Below are positions 49,280 to 61,013 of a stretch of 64,000 nucleotides of DNA, piece by piece. Positions within the stretch are counted from its first letter, which is position 1. Each line of letters opens with the position of its first letter. Source of the DNA: Ricinus communis. Its lineage: Eukaryota; Streptophyta; Magnoliopsida; Malpighiales; Euphorbiaceae. The position numbers and the translations under genes are program-made. The notes beneath the pieces are model-generated. The model was not told the DNA's origin and did not search any database. It saw only the letters and a program-made list of their open reading frames with translations. Location: the NCBI RefSeq assembly GCF_019578655.1, contig NC_063265.1, forward strand, positions 10,946,501 through 11,010,500, in the 5' to 3' direction.

Positions 49280-52200
49280 TCAAGAAGCTTGAACTTTTCG
49301 ATTGTACGATAGTACCATCACGAAGTCCTTAGCTGAGGAGCCTACCGATGCTGGAACTTTTTTAGATGATGCTGTCCGAAACCACAAGTCTACCAAGTTG
49401 TGTAATTGCAGCGTTGGAAGAACCGACTGACCCCTGCACATTATCTCCACCTATACACCATAAAAGCAGCTTGTTTAACCCTATTGCATGGACAGACAAC
49501 ACATGTTCCCATGTAATCCCCTAAGAACCATAACTCCAGCAATCCCCAAGATCAGTTTATAAAGCAAACTGGACAAGGTAGCAAACCATAGTTCCAACTA
49601 ACCACCTCTATGGCTGTGCATTTTGATAAAGTCACAGCAATGGGAAATTCTGTTTTAAGATAAGTGGGTCAAATGTGAATATTACAACATTATACAAGGA
49701 TTCACGTCAGCCTGAAATCCATGACCTAATTACTTCTTGCATTTAGACATAAACATTATGAACCAAAAAGTGCACCCCAACACCCACACAGAGTAATATT
49801 TTTTCTTGAAAAGAATTCATTCAATAAACACTTCATGGTAATTACCAACTTAAACCAATTTGTGCTTTCAGCTTTGCTTTTCTTGCTTTTGGAAAATAAA
49901 GTATAAAAATCAAAACATAATTGGTACACAAGAACAGATCATACAAGAAATCCAATCAATGTCATCTTTATGGAAAGGTAAGACAGATGAACATACCTCA
50001 GCCTCACTAGTAAGATCAAGTTTTTTTACAAGATACTTCTGAATAAATGAGACAGGCATTTTACCATCCCTGTGACAAGGAAACTATCAATACTACAGAA
50101 TTAAGGATGAGCATATCAATTCCCAAGCCAATAGCTTCTTAAATACTGAAGAAGATTTGACCCACAGACTTAGCAGTACAATCAAAACAATAAACTGAAA
50201 GTATTGGAAAACTATAGATTAGCAAATTAAGACCAAGTAATGGTTTGATATTTTTATCAGAACATGCCAGGTAAAACCAAACAGATCAACAGATCAGAAG
50301 AACGTTCATACACTTGCTAACATACCAATGTGTGCTAAAGATGATATTTCTTAACATAAACAGGCTAAGATAATTAATTGAAACAATCATACACATTTTA
50401 GTGAAACAAAGTCAAGAATTATGTTATTGTATTCCAAATATGAAGGATTCAGGAGCACATTGACACCTGATTCTCTCAGAACGTATTTATAGGACAACTT
50501 ATTAGGAAACCATTGCGTACTCTTTAAGTGAGAAGTCATTAATAAAGAGAAAAAATAAAGGCTGAGTAGCCTCCTCTATAGCAGAGCAGCTGATACTTGA
50601 GATACCTCAAATTAAAATGACATGAAAACCCCGATTATGAAACCATAATCATGTCATACAAAAAGCACGAGTCACAGTAGCTAGGCTACTCCAACCTTTT
50701 TTCTGTTTAGCAGTTTCTAAGTAATCACTCAGAACATAATTCTGCAAAAGCAACAAAGGATATCATATTTTTCTTCATTCTCTTCAAGTAATCAATAAGA
50801 TCGTCTTATGACGTCCTAAAGCTCATCCAGCACTTTCATTTTCTTCCAGTGACAAGCACGATACACCCAAATGCTTTAATAACTATAACCATGTCTCTAA
50901 GCCCACGACTATGAAGCAATTAAGCAAAAATGTGATTCTGAACTCATTTCATCTATATTTATATTATATTTTAATTTTAATCTTCTAGTTCATATGATAT
51001 ATTAATTTTCATATTATATATTAATTTTTTCTATTTTATGTATTTATTTTAAGTACGATGAACATTGGAATCTACAAGACTTGATAGCAAACTACAAGTC
51101 CTATAAGAAGGCATTGGGCATTATTATGCCAACTGCCATGCTGTAGCAATTACTCCTAGCCATAGGTTTTGTCTTTTGCTTTTAGCTAAATTCATTTGAC
51201 CTTCTGCCCACAAATCAGAGGTACATTAAAACAATCCCAGAAGATAACAGCATAGCAACTTCTTTTTATTGCCTTTTCAACATTAGAAAGTGTCTTACTA
51301 CCAAAATGCAGATAAGTATCTTATTTTCTGAAAAAAGCATAACGTCAACAGAAAGAGATTTTTATGCAGGTGATGGGAACAAAGAAACTCACTTAATCCT
51401 CAGGTAACCTGCCGATATCTGTGGCAAGGAAGCATCTCCTTTCCTGAATCCATTATAAAATCAGAGACTAGCACTTGATTGCTAACTAAAAAAACTTCCT
51501 AAGAACATATTATTTAAAAAGTTATGAATTACACATGGCCTAGTAAGCAACTTACTGGTCTTCAGAGGCAACTAATGAGAACCAAATTGGACAGTTTCTT
51601 CTGTTGTTTTTAGCTCCTGCAGCATCTAGCATAACTCGTGCTGAGGCACTGAACTCCTCAGACATAGCAGCCCTCTTTCGTGCAGTTAATCTTCTACGCT
51701 TTACTGATGCATGAAGCAAATCTGTTCCATTCTTATCATCCTGGACTTTTGAATCCGGTCCATGCTCCTTATTTTTGGTTTTGGGCATATACACTTCACT
51801 GACATGGCCATTTGGAGATTCTGCTCTGAACTTTATTCCAGGTAACTGAGAATCACCATCAGGACCACTGAGCAGTTCTGATTTGGGAAGAGATGGCCCT
51901 TGTGAATTTGACTTAGAGGACTTGCTTCTGTTAGCAGCTTCAACTAGACAATTTAAGGGAGTCCACAAATCTGCTTTGCCTTCTATTATTTCCACATCAT
52001 CCTCTAGATCTTCCTTAAATCTTTGTGTATTAGGAGGCTCACCCACAGAAGAATCCTGCAGCATATTAATGAATTGTAATTGAAGTAAAGGCATAATTTT
52101 CTGCAGGAGATATCAAAGCAAGTTTGAGTTTCAAGTCATTCAAGAGCAAAGAATGAAATCCTGCTTCCTTTACCTGCCTTTTATTTTGTACAACTCCGAT

Positions 52201-54388
52201 AGGAGACTCGGGAGAGCTTGAGCTCATTGGATGATCTTCTAGAGAATCTTCCTTTTTATTGGATTCGTCAGCAGTAAAATTGCAACGTAAAGGAACAAGT
52301 TTTCTTGCACCTGCTTTAGTTCTCCTTCCTGTAAAACCAGTTTGCATTGGCACTTTGGGAGTGCTAACCACTAAAGATGATAATGATCTCTCCTTTCTTT
52401 TTGCTGGCAATGCAATTGAAGGCATAACTTCAGGAGCCCTAATTTTTCTTCTTTTCAAAGGAAATATTTTGGCCCTAATATCCTGTAAATTATGGTCTGG
52501 CCTGCATAAACCAATAGGTTGGCACAATACTGAGTAGATACTAACATCAAACCAGGGACAGCTTTTTTTTTTTTTTTTTTTTGGTTATACATGAGAAAGT
52601 TCAGAATCAGCCATTTGACTGTTTGATTCTTGTTAATTGATGCCAACAGTTTTATAAGCGAACAAAAATAACATGTGCATGGAGTGTAGATATACCAAAC
52701 CAACTCAAAGTCAGATAAAAAGCCACGTTAAACTCAAATGATTTTGATTTCAAAGCACTAAGTGGATTTTATACACCTGCAGAAAAACTAAAACTATCTA
52801 ATGTAATCTTGACGTCTACATACATCTATTCACATTAGGTTAAATGACATTAGCAACAGTCCAAGACCATGTAACAAACAGAGCAAGGAATTAATGCGGT
52901 AAATAGAAAAGTATCGTGTTCTAGAGCTAGAAAAACAATAATTATTTGTGTTCAGCACCAAAAAGATGCTTTTGACAGATTATAAGCTCTTGATCTTTAT
53001 TTTTCCACCTGTCGCTGAACCCAAATAAAGGACATTGAATCTAATAAAACAAATTTTTGCTTAAAAAGGTTATGCAATTAGTACATAAGGGAAGTAACAG
53101 GTAAAAGGAGGGAGGGAAGGATGCAAGAGATCTACAAAAAGTAAAAAGAGAAGACATCTAACAAATAAGAAGAAGGAGAAAAGCACGAAGCATGCCAAAA
53201 ACAATAAAAAAGAAACCTGGACAACACCTGCTCCAATCATCTTTGAAGCTCTTTACTCCAATTCTCAATTATTGCAACTGGCCAATCAATAATTAAGTTC
53301 ATAATTGATCTAGCTATGAACTCCAAGTCAATCAGAGACTAAACACATCCTAGCTGCCGACAACTACAGAAATTTAGAAACATTTAAAAGCCTTGTACTT
53401 TAGGAAGAAATTGGTAGGAGCGCCACTTTGTGAGCATAAAGATTGTGCCTTTAAGAAAGCAGGAGCATGACTTGGCTATAATTTTGACAAACACTAACCT
53501 CAGTTTCTCCACTGGCAGGCAGCCAAGATCAATATCGCATACAGGACAGCAATCTCCCTCTTCATCTGAGAGCTTTTCATATATGCACTTCCTGCAGACT
53601 AGATGGATATCAAAGACAATGAATCATAAACAAGCCACTTAAAGAGAAAAATAATGCATAAAGGTTAGGACGTTTACGCAAAAGATAACTCCAAATATTA
53701 ATCAGCTTCAGAATGCATGTTTCTGTATGCTTTAACACCCAAAAAGGAATAGAAAGCATTTAAGGATTGTTCCATAAAGCATGCATTGTAAAGAAGTTCT
53801 AAGTACACTGACACTATCTATAAACCAACGTAAGTTCACCATATCCATGAAATATAAAAAAGACTGATCCGTAATCGCCAAAGGAAACTCAAGGACGTAA
53901 AATACATGAGAGCAGGTTCAAAAATTCAATCTACACATGCAAGAAAGTAATACGTAAAGAACCAAAAATTGGGACATTATTGAACAAAAACAATAACCAT
54001 AATGCAAAAACGCTAGAAGTCAAATCCATAAAATTGTAAAATAAGAAGAACCCGATCTCCAGTTCCAGAACATAAATTTATGAAGAAAGAAACGAAATTG
54101 AGAGAAATCCAGATCAAGAAATCACAAAGTAAGAACAACCCAGATCGTATTTAGCAATTCGAGGAAAACCCACAAGCCCGGATCAAAAATTTGAAATAAA
54201 AAAAAAATCATTAAAGAAATTAATGAGAGGAAAGTAAAATTAAGAAAGCAAATAAAAGAAGATAATAACTTACACGTATGGAGACACAAAGAAATAGTAG
54301 TGGCATCCCTTAAAAGCTTATTACAAAGAGGACATGTCATGCATGCCTCTATTATTTCCCTCTTGACTTTCACCACCTGTCCCGCCAT
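49280..54388 (-). CDS. DRIP-type C3HC4 RING E3 ubiquitin ligase (DREB2A-interacting protein)
   Basis: Seven minus-strand exons: 54274-54388, 53499-53598, 52174-52501, 51556-52055, 51393-51443, 49997-50069, 49280-49450. All are phase-consistent and give 445 residues. The RING finger lies at about residues 19-59: C19-C22, C35-H37, C40-C43, C56-C59, the second half coming from exon 2. A long Ser-rich, disordered middle region with basic nuclear-type clusters (KRRRLTARKR) follows. The C-terminal ubiquitin-like RAWUL domain (ISAGYLRIK, PVSFIQKYLVKKLDLTSEAEVEI, LPTLQLHNLVDLWFR, SAKDFVMVLSYNRKV) is split over exons 5-7. Arabidopsis DRIP1/DRIP2 are RING1/BMI1-like nuclear E3s that ubiquitinate the drought factor DREB2A. 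Exons 2 and 5-7 are short and were identified from family homology plus splice signals. Exon 3 ends at the consensus donor CAG|GTAAAG. Confidence 0.92.
52561..52582. repeat. Poly-T/poly-A tract in DRIP intron
   Basis: A 20+ T homopolymer (poly-A on the sense strand) sits about 60 bp upstream of DRIP exon 3. Confidence 0.7.
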
Positions 54389-55980
54389 TTTCTTAGAAAG
54401 AGGACAGACACAGCAACACTTACATTACACAAAACCTCAAAGAAAATAAAAAAGAAGAAAGATCTAAGCTTTGAGATTGGAGAAGGTGTGAAAGAGCGAA
54501 GGAAATTACGGACGATGGCGGTGGTGGTGGCGGTGGTGGAGCGGGGTTTAGTGAGAGTTTTAGGACACGAAAGAAAAAAAAAAACAAAAAACAAAAGGGA
54601 TGTGTTTTTTTTTTTCGGTTTTAGAACATGAAAGTTAGGGAGAGACCAGAAAGCGTGTAAATGCAAAACAAAGCCGAATTCAGGTTTTTTGGTTTGGTGA
54701 TTATTTTTCAGGTTTATTTTACTACAGAGGTAATTAGCTGAGCGAGAGTGTGAGTACTTGGGATAATGTGCGCCGATGGGTGAGTTGTATGTTAACCTGC
54801 GCATGCACTTTTCATGCCTTTAAAAGTGTCCTTTGCCTTGTGCCATACGTGTTGCTGCCAGTTTCTACTGTTTCTATGCCTTGCAATTGACCTCACCTCA
54901 CCATCCCATTTTGCGTGTCAACTGCCCCGCCGATGGTGCTTAAATACATTTTTTACCTAAGATTCCAACGTTGACTCGTATTGATTATAAACAATATATA
55001 TTATTATTTCATTTTTTATTGTAAAGAATAATTTTGTTTTATTTTAATAGATATAAATTTTTTTGCCCTTAAATTAAATTTGTATATTTTAGAGATATAT
55101 AATTAAAAAAAAACTAATCTATTAAACAAATATATAATCTGAAAAATGATAAAAAAACATTATATTTAAAAATATATAAAAAAAAGAGTACACACATAAA
55201 TACTAGTTGATTATTTGTATTAATAACAAAGAAAGAATCGTTGCCTCGCATTCGATAGATACTCTTGGAAATTATTACAGTGCGAAGGTCAATTTGGATG
55301 CCCCTAGTAACAGTGGAAGTGCTGTCTTCAACCAAAATTCTAATAACTAAAAATATGTAATTTTTAGTTTGTATGTTTAATTAAATTACAATTATAAGCT
55401 TATCCGTCTAGTATGTACTAATTCATCCATACGTACAAAGTGCACTTAGTTATATATTTACTCTAAATTACACTATATGATCTCTCAAAACTATTTATGG
55501 ATATTTGTCACCAGGCAAGAACTCAAATTCTTCCCTCCAATTATGCAAACAATTAATTTTGCTGTGAAAATGATGCACTGTAGCTGGCTGACGAAGCCCA
55601 ATGGATGTCTCTCAGAGAGGCCCATCTCGAAGTAGAAGAAGTCTGGCCTGTGAATTGTGTGCGTCTCAACGTTAGCATGCACTTATCATTCGAGTTGTGA
55701 CTAATAAATGAGAGAGATGGCGCACCCAATAATATCCAATGTCTGTGTAAAATTCAGACCAAAAGAATAGAAATTCTGTGTAAGATGTAATGCCACATGG
55801 AAAACACAGATTGGTCCTCAAAAGATTAGGATATAAATTTTCTGGCTGTTGTTCATCCCAAAATTTATCAGATACCACTTATACCCAAGTACATTAATCT
55901 CTAAATCATCCACAATTTCCTGCTGCCAACTAAATCTTTCTCCAACCAATTTTCTCAATTGTTTCGTCCAGCAATTGGAA
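54389..55980. other. Divergent promoter region, DRIP and PsbW genes
   Basis: DRIP leader (GGTGGC-rich on the plus strand about 54510-54540) and promoter on the left, PsbW promoter and leader on the right, with AT-rich DNA between. No coding frame could be supported. Confidence 0.5.
55832..55839 (+). promoter_or_regulatory. TATA box of PsbW gene
   Basis: TATAAATT about 145 bp upstream of the PsbW ATG, consistent with a leader of about 110 nt. Confidence 0.5.
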
Positions 55981-56904
55981 ATGGCCGCCATGACCACTAG
56001 CAAGTTGACAACACTCTTGCCTCCTGCTACCTTCAACAAAACCAGGATTCAGGCAACTCCTATTCTTGGTAACACTTCATCCTTCATTCTTTTACTAAGA
56101 ATTATGATTTTTACACTGCCGTCTTATATAATATATCATAGATTTTAAGATTACTATGTCTCTTAACTCAGTAGCTTAATAATCGAGCTTAATTCTTGAA
56201 CTGTGCCAGCTGATCAAATTTAGTTCCATCTGAAAGTCATTGGAGAATCACAATACCCATGTTTAGATCCGTACATCCCTTTCGATTTTGAGTAAATGTG
56301 AACTCCAACATTAATATAATGAGAAGAAGTAAACTTTCTAATAGTTAGCTTTTGAGTCATTAAATATCTATTTATATATATATATATATTGTTCATATAT
56401 AGTGACCATTAATATAAATGAAAAGAATAATTCGGAAAACATATGCATAAAATACGATGTATATATCACAATCATCATATTTAAAGTATGTTTTGATAGT
56501 AAAATGTGCGCATAGTGCAGGGTTTTTAAATTAATAATTCCATTAATTCGGATGTAATTAATTTAGTTCAATGTGTTCTTGATATAGGGTTGCCAGTAAT
56601 GGCTACAAGAGGGTGCAGGGTTAGGTGCAGCATAGAAGAGAAGGCAGAGGCAAAAGACAAGAGCCTGAACACAAGCATGGTAGCCTCAATGGTGGCAGCA
56701 GCATCAGCGGTGGCTGCAACCGCAGGACCAGCAATGGCACTTGTGGATGAAAGAATGAGCACAGAAGGAACTGGACTTCCATTTGGATTGAGCAACAACC
56801 TTCTTGGATGGATACTTCTTGGCGTGTTTGCTTTGATTTGGTCACTCTACACTGTTTACACTTCAACACTTGATGAGGATGATGATTCTGCTTTGTCCCT
56901 TTAA
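55981..56904 (+). CDS. psbW: Photosystem II reaction-centre protein W (PsbW)
   Basis: Two exons (55981-56068 and 56588-56904) encode a 134-residue precursor. The N-terminus is a stromal transit peptide ([15 protein letters not shown] through RGCRVRC). A hydrophobic thylakoid-transfer segment follows ([19 protein letters not shown]), ending at the AMA cleavage site. The mature protein begins [20 protein letters not shown], contains one transmembrane helix ([21 protein letters not shown]) and ends with the acidic tail [10 protein letters not shown]. PsbW is a nuclear-encoded, single-span thylakoid protein that stabilises photosystem II supercomplexes. The last exon and 3' flank have been partly duplicated downstream (58736-59030). 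Confidence 0.95.
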
Positions 56905-57535
56905 GTTATCAAAGCTCCAGAAATGTTTCCAGTTTCCACTAGAGAACATCTGTAGAATGTAACTTCAAACTGTAAAGCCTGGAAATGTTTGTTTATGTAT
57001 GAATGCTTTGACATTTATCCTTAATTGCATTGTTATTGTTACTACTATTATTAACTTGTTTAGTGAATCTTTAATTTGTTGTCACATAAAAAGATTCATT
57101 TATGTTTAAATTATTTTTCTTATCAAACATTTAATGAATCAATTTCGAAATAAAAAAATAATTAACTATTTAATAAATTAAAAAATACAGAACTTCTAAC
57201 AAGACAGAGTGTCAATATCATATATAGATATTAGATATGATACTGATACTAACACAATAATTATATTATGTTATTTTTTTTTAAATGGTTATATTGGTGG
57301 GTCTATATGCTCCAAGTATTAGTCTTAAAAACTTTTAAAATGAATAAGATTTGAAAGTTTACTTGCATGAATTCAAGGATGAAGGCAATTGGGAATAACC
57401 CTTGTTTGTATTAATCTTTGTCATTATTCTAAGACCAGCAAGATTTCTAATGCAGGAAATTTTTATTTATGGTAGAAGCTTATTCTAATTGGTAGTAAGT
57501 AATGCTTCTACAAAGGTTGTATGGGGTGAATTCAT
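56905..57535. other. Convergent intergenic between PsbW and first PR-4 gene
   Basis: Combined 3' UTRs. The sequence 56905-57077 and beyond is closely repeated at 58879-59030, showing that it lies within the duplicated unit. No gene. Confidence 0.55.
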
Positions 57536-58126
57536 CTAATCGCCACAATTTACGAATTGATAGTTAACAATGAGGTGGCCTCGAGCATAGCCTTTTCCAT
57601 CGGTGTCTATCTGCCGGAAAACGCCTTCATCCAAGTCCAACCCTCCGTTGCTACACTGATCAACTATTCTGACAGTCACTTGAGCTCTTGTTCCAGTATT
57701 TGTCACCTGAAATATATCATCTCAACAATGAGTTAAGGTAAATTTTAATTCAAGAAAATCTAGAATAAGTATTCGCCAGAATTTTTTTAGATTATTAGGA
57801 GTGGGACTCTTGCCGCCCCTGCTCACTCAAATACAAGGTTTCACTTTCATCATATAAATGTTTCTTACCCTTAAGCATCTGCCACAAGCTGCTTGACCTT
57901 GACCCACTGGATGACAGAAGGCCGTCCATCCATACTTTCGACGCCATGCGAGTGGCTTATCGGCATCCCAGGTAGCACAGTAAGCACTGGCAGCTCTCAA
58001 GTCCCAATTAATTTTGGCAGGATTGTAGAAATGATATGTAGCTCTCACATTAGAGCCACTTTGGCAAGTGGCTCTAGCTATGAGAAAGGCTAAGAACACG
58101 ATGCACACAGTTACCCTTACCCCCAT
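57536..58126 (-). CDS. PR-4 (barwin-domain) protein without chitin-binding domain, tandem copy 1
   Basis: Two minus-strand exons (57869-58126, 57536-57706) encode 142 residues. A signal peptide ([17 protein letters not shown], cleavage about residue 21) is followed directly by the barwin domain: [12 protein letters not shown], the YGWTAFC motif, [29 protein letters not shown] and the terminal [13 protein letters not shown]. All six barwin cysteines are present. There is no N-terminal hevein domain, so this is a class II PR-4, and no C-terminal extension, so secretion to the apoplast is likely. PR-4 proteins are antifungal, and several have RNase or DNase activity. The intron after CLR is at the family's usual position. 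It is the near-twin of the copy at 59475-60091. Confidence 0.95.
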
Positions 58127-58735
58127 TCTATTCGTCTGTATTGGGTTTCTTTCATGAGAGAATTCATGAATTTATAGGAGAAAATCACTGAAAAGTAAGT
58201 TTAAAATGTGGAAATTGGGGATTTGAAAACAGGGACTAACGACTGGAACTGTTACAAGTCGAGGGTTCATTTGTGCATACTCGGCACATGAAGTGCAAGC
58301 AAAATAGGACACTAAACATTAATTGTGGCATTGGTGGATGCATTGTGTATTTGCCAGGACGCGGCAATGAATGCCTGAAAAGTAAACTCTTCTAAGATAA
58401 GATCATTATTCCCCCTACGACTCTAATGGTAATTAACCAAATCTTCATAGTAAAAGCTGAATTTTTGTATACATTTAGTAGCATTAATTAAAGTTTATTG
58501 GAATCCAGACTTAAAGAAATTAGATGTAATTCTTCCAGTTGATATAACATATTCCAAACAAATTATGGGGTATATTTAAAATAAATAAAAAATGTACTTC
58601 ATAATTGAATAATTTCTAATAACATTACAAAGCGTGCTGAAAATTTACGGATATATATGATTGTTGTGAACTGTGCCTTGAGCAAAAGTGAAATTCAGGT
58701 ATAAATGTAAATACAAATATGTCATCTTTCACTTT
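58127..58735. other. Promoter region of PR-4 copy 1
   Basis: TATA element at 58169-58176, then AT-rich sequence ending in the junction with the second duplication unit. Compared with the equivalent region above 60091 it carries about 200 extra bases (roughly 58430-58600). No gene. Confidence 0.5.
58169..58176 (-). promoter_or_regulatory. TATA box, PR-4 copy 1
   Basis: Minus-strand TATAAATT about 45 bp upstream of the ATG, implying a very short leader. The same element is preserved in copy 2. Confidence 0.55.
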
Positions 58736-59030
58736 TACAATTATCATATTTGTGAATATATGTTTTCATAGTAGAATGTGTGCATTCTGCCAAGTCTTTA
58801 AATTAATTATTTTTTCTATTTTTATGTATCGCGTGTGAATATTAATTTACGGATGATGATTCTGCTTTGTCCCTTTAAGTGATTAAAGCTCTAGAAATGC
58901 TTTCAGTTTCCACTAGAGAACACTAGTAGAATGTAACTTCAAATTGTAAAGCCTGGAGCTTTGACATTTATCCTTAATTGCATTATTATTGTTACTACTA
59001 TTATTAACTTGTTGAGTGAATCTTTAATAA
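58736..59030 (+). pseudogene. PsbW pseudogene fragment (intron end, last codons and 3' UTR)
   Basis: Sequence homologous to the end of the PsbW intron (58736-58850) runs directly into gatgatgattctgctttgtc, the last PsbW codons with the stop at 58876-58878. The PsbW 3' UTR follows (tttccactagagaaca, ctactattattaacttgtt). Nearly all of exon 2, including the transmembrane segment, is deleted and exon 1 was never copied, so no protein can be made. It marks the boundary of the tandem duplication. Confidence 0.85.
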
Positions 59031-59474
59031 ATTATTATTTTTATCATTCACTGCATGAATCAATTTTAAAAAAGAAATATTTAACTATTCAATAAACGAC
59101 GAGACATTAACATTTCTAACAGGATAGAGTGTCTATGTCGAACACATATCAAATATGATATTAACACAAATAAAGAATAGTATCATGTCTTAGATCTTTC
59201 CAGAATAGTTATATTTTAAAATGACTATATAAATATGTTCACACGCCGCGTTTAAGTCAAATGTCATAAGTCACTAAAAGGAATGAGATTAGAAAGTTTA
59301 TTTGCATTAATTCAAGGATGATGGCAATTGGGAATAATCCATGTTTGTATTAATCTTTGTCATTATTCCGAGACCAGCAAGATTTCCAATGCATGAAATA
59401 TTTATTTATGGTAGAAGCTTATTCTAAGTGGTAGCAAGTGATGCTTCTTCAAAGGTTGTATATGGTGAATTCAT
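59031..59474. other. Spacer downstream of PR-4 copy 2
   Basis: Diverged duplicate of 57078-57535 and probable 3' UTR of PR-4 copy 2. No gene. Confidence 0.5.
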
Positions 59475-60091
59475 CTAATCACCACAATTTACAAACTGAT
59501 AGCTAACAATAAGGTGGCCTTGAGCAATGCCTCTTCCATCGGTGTCTATCTGCCGGAAAACGCCTTCATCCAAGTCCAACCCTCCGTTGCTACACTGATC
59601 AACTACCCGGACAGTCACTTGAGCTCCTGTTCCAGTATTTGTCACCTGAACAATATCATTTTAACAGCGAATTAACATGAATTTTGATTAAATAAATCCA
59701 GAATAAATATTTGCTAGAATTTTTCAGAAAAATGAATAGATTACTAGGAGTGGGACTCTTGCCGCCCCTGCCCTACGAAACAAGACAAGACACTCAAATA
59801 TAAGGTTTCACTTTGATCATAGATGTTTCTTACCCTCAAGCATTTGCCACAGGCCGCTTGACCTTGACCCACCGGATGACAGAAGGCCGTCCATCCATAC
59901 TTTTGACGCCATGCGAGCGGCTTGTCGGCATCCCAGGTAGCGCAGAAAGCACTGGCAGCTCTCAAGTCCCAATTAATTTGGGCCGGATTGTAGAAATGAT
60001 AGGTAGCTCTCACATTAGAGCCACTTTGGCAAGTGGCTCTAGCTATGAGAAAGGCTAAGAACACAATGCACACAGTTACTCTTGTCCCCAT
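59475..60091 (-). CDS. PR-4 (barwin-domain) protein without chitin-binding domain, tandem copy 2
   Basis: Exons 59834-60091 and 59475-59645 encode 142 residues with the same exon lengths (258 and 171 bp) as copy 1. Differences from copy 1 are few: for example MGTR for MGVR, AQINW for AKINW, SAFC for SAYC, WRQKYG for WRRKYG, CGKC for [15 protein letters not shown] for [11 protein letters not shown], and [13 protein letters not shown] for [13 protein letters not shown]. Signal peptide, six cysteines and barwin core are intact, so both copies look functional. The several Arg/Lys differences change surface charge. It was formed by the tandem duplication that also copied the PsbW tail. Confidence 0.95.
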
Positions 60092-61013
60092 TCTATACGT
60101 CTGTATTGGGTTAGATTTGTGAAAGAAATCTTGAATTTATAGAAGAAATTCACTGAAAAGTAGGTTTGAAACGTGGAAATTGGGGATTTGAACAGGGACT
60201 ATCGACTGGAATGGTTATAAGTCGAGGGTTCATTTGTCCATAGTCAGCACATGAAGTGCAAGCAAAATAGGACACTTAACATTAATTCTGGCATTGATGG
60301 ATGCATTGTGTATTAGTCAGGATACGGCATTGAATGTTAGAAAAGTAAAACTCTATTGAGATAAGATCATTTCTTTTCCGTTCATAATTGGTTTATAATG
60401 TGGATGAACAATTCCTCTGTATAATTTCTCAGAACCTGCTGAAAATATGCGGATATGGATTGTACCTCGGGCGAAATATAAAATTTTAGATATAAATGGA
60501 GTTAAAATAATATTATGGGAGGATGAGATTCTTAAATCACTGCCATCTGACTCAAAGATCTTTTTACTAGTAATATACTATAAATCTTCATAGCCCTCTC
60601 AAGTAGCAAAGCATGGATTACTCTAAAATTTATAAACCATGCAATTAATAATTAATTAATATTTTCCTTTATTCTGTTAAGTTTCTTGAGACATAAATTT
60701 ATTGTCTTTATATTCTTGTTTTTTTACTTTATCAATCTTGCAAGCTGATTCAATTTTCTTGACCTTGAACGACGTTGGAAATTAACGTAGTCAAGAAAGG
60801 TGGGCTGTTTAATTTTCTTTTGCTTCTTTTAATTCCAGAAGCTATATGCATCTTCTCCAAATTTTTGAAATGCATGAACCCTTTCTATTTTCAGTAGCCA
60901 ATAATTGCTGCCATTGACTCATAAAGATATAAGTTTACTTTCAAGTCCTCAAGCTACACATGTGCAATGCTAGCCTTGCTTGCGAAGTTTATTACCATAA
61001 CATAAAATTATCT
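60092..61013. other. Promoter of PR-4 copy 2 and 3' flank of hevein-like gene
   Basis: TATA element at 60135-60142. Homology to the copy 1 promoter continues to about 60510, and the rest is unique AT-rich DNA. No gene. Confidence 0.5.
60135..60142 (-). promoter_or_regulatory. TATA box, PR-4 copy 2
   Basis: Minus-strand TATAAATT about 45 bp upstream of the ATG, the counterpart of the copy 1 element. Confidence 0.55.

Larger units (their letters stand above)
56467..60510. repeat. Tandem duplication of about 2 kb (PsbW tail plus PR-4), two copies
   Basis: Copy 1 spans about 56467-58735 and copy 2 about 58736-60510. Matching landmarks run in order: cacaatcatcatattt/tacaattatcatattt (56467/58736), the PsbW final codons and stop (56902-56904/58876-58878), the PsbW 3' UTR, the PR-4 stop (57536/59475), the PR-4 ATG (58126/60091) and a tail with gctgaaaat...cggatat (about 58637/60438). 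The offset between copies is 1.94-1.97 kb at most landmarks. Copy 2 has lost almost all of PsbW exon 2, and its PR-4 promoter lacks about 200 bp present in copy 1. Confidence 0.85.

Noticed and set aside
57893..58093. Plus-strand frame antisense to PR-4 copy 1 (and its twin at 59813-60058)
   Set aside because: Both are shadows of the conserved PR-4 exon; the duplication explains their similarity.
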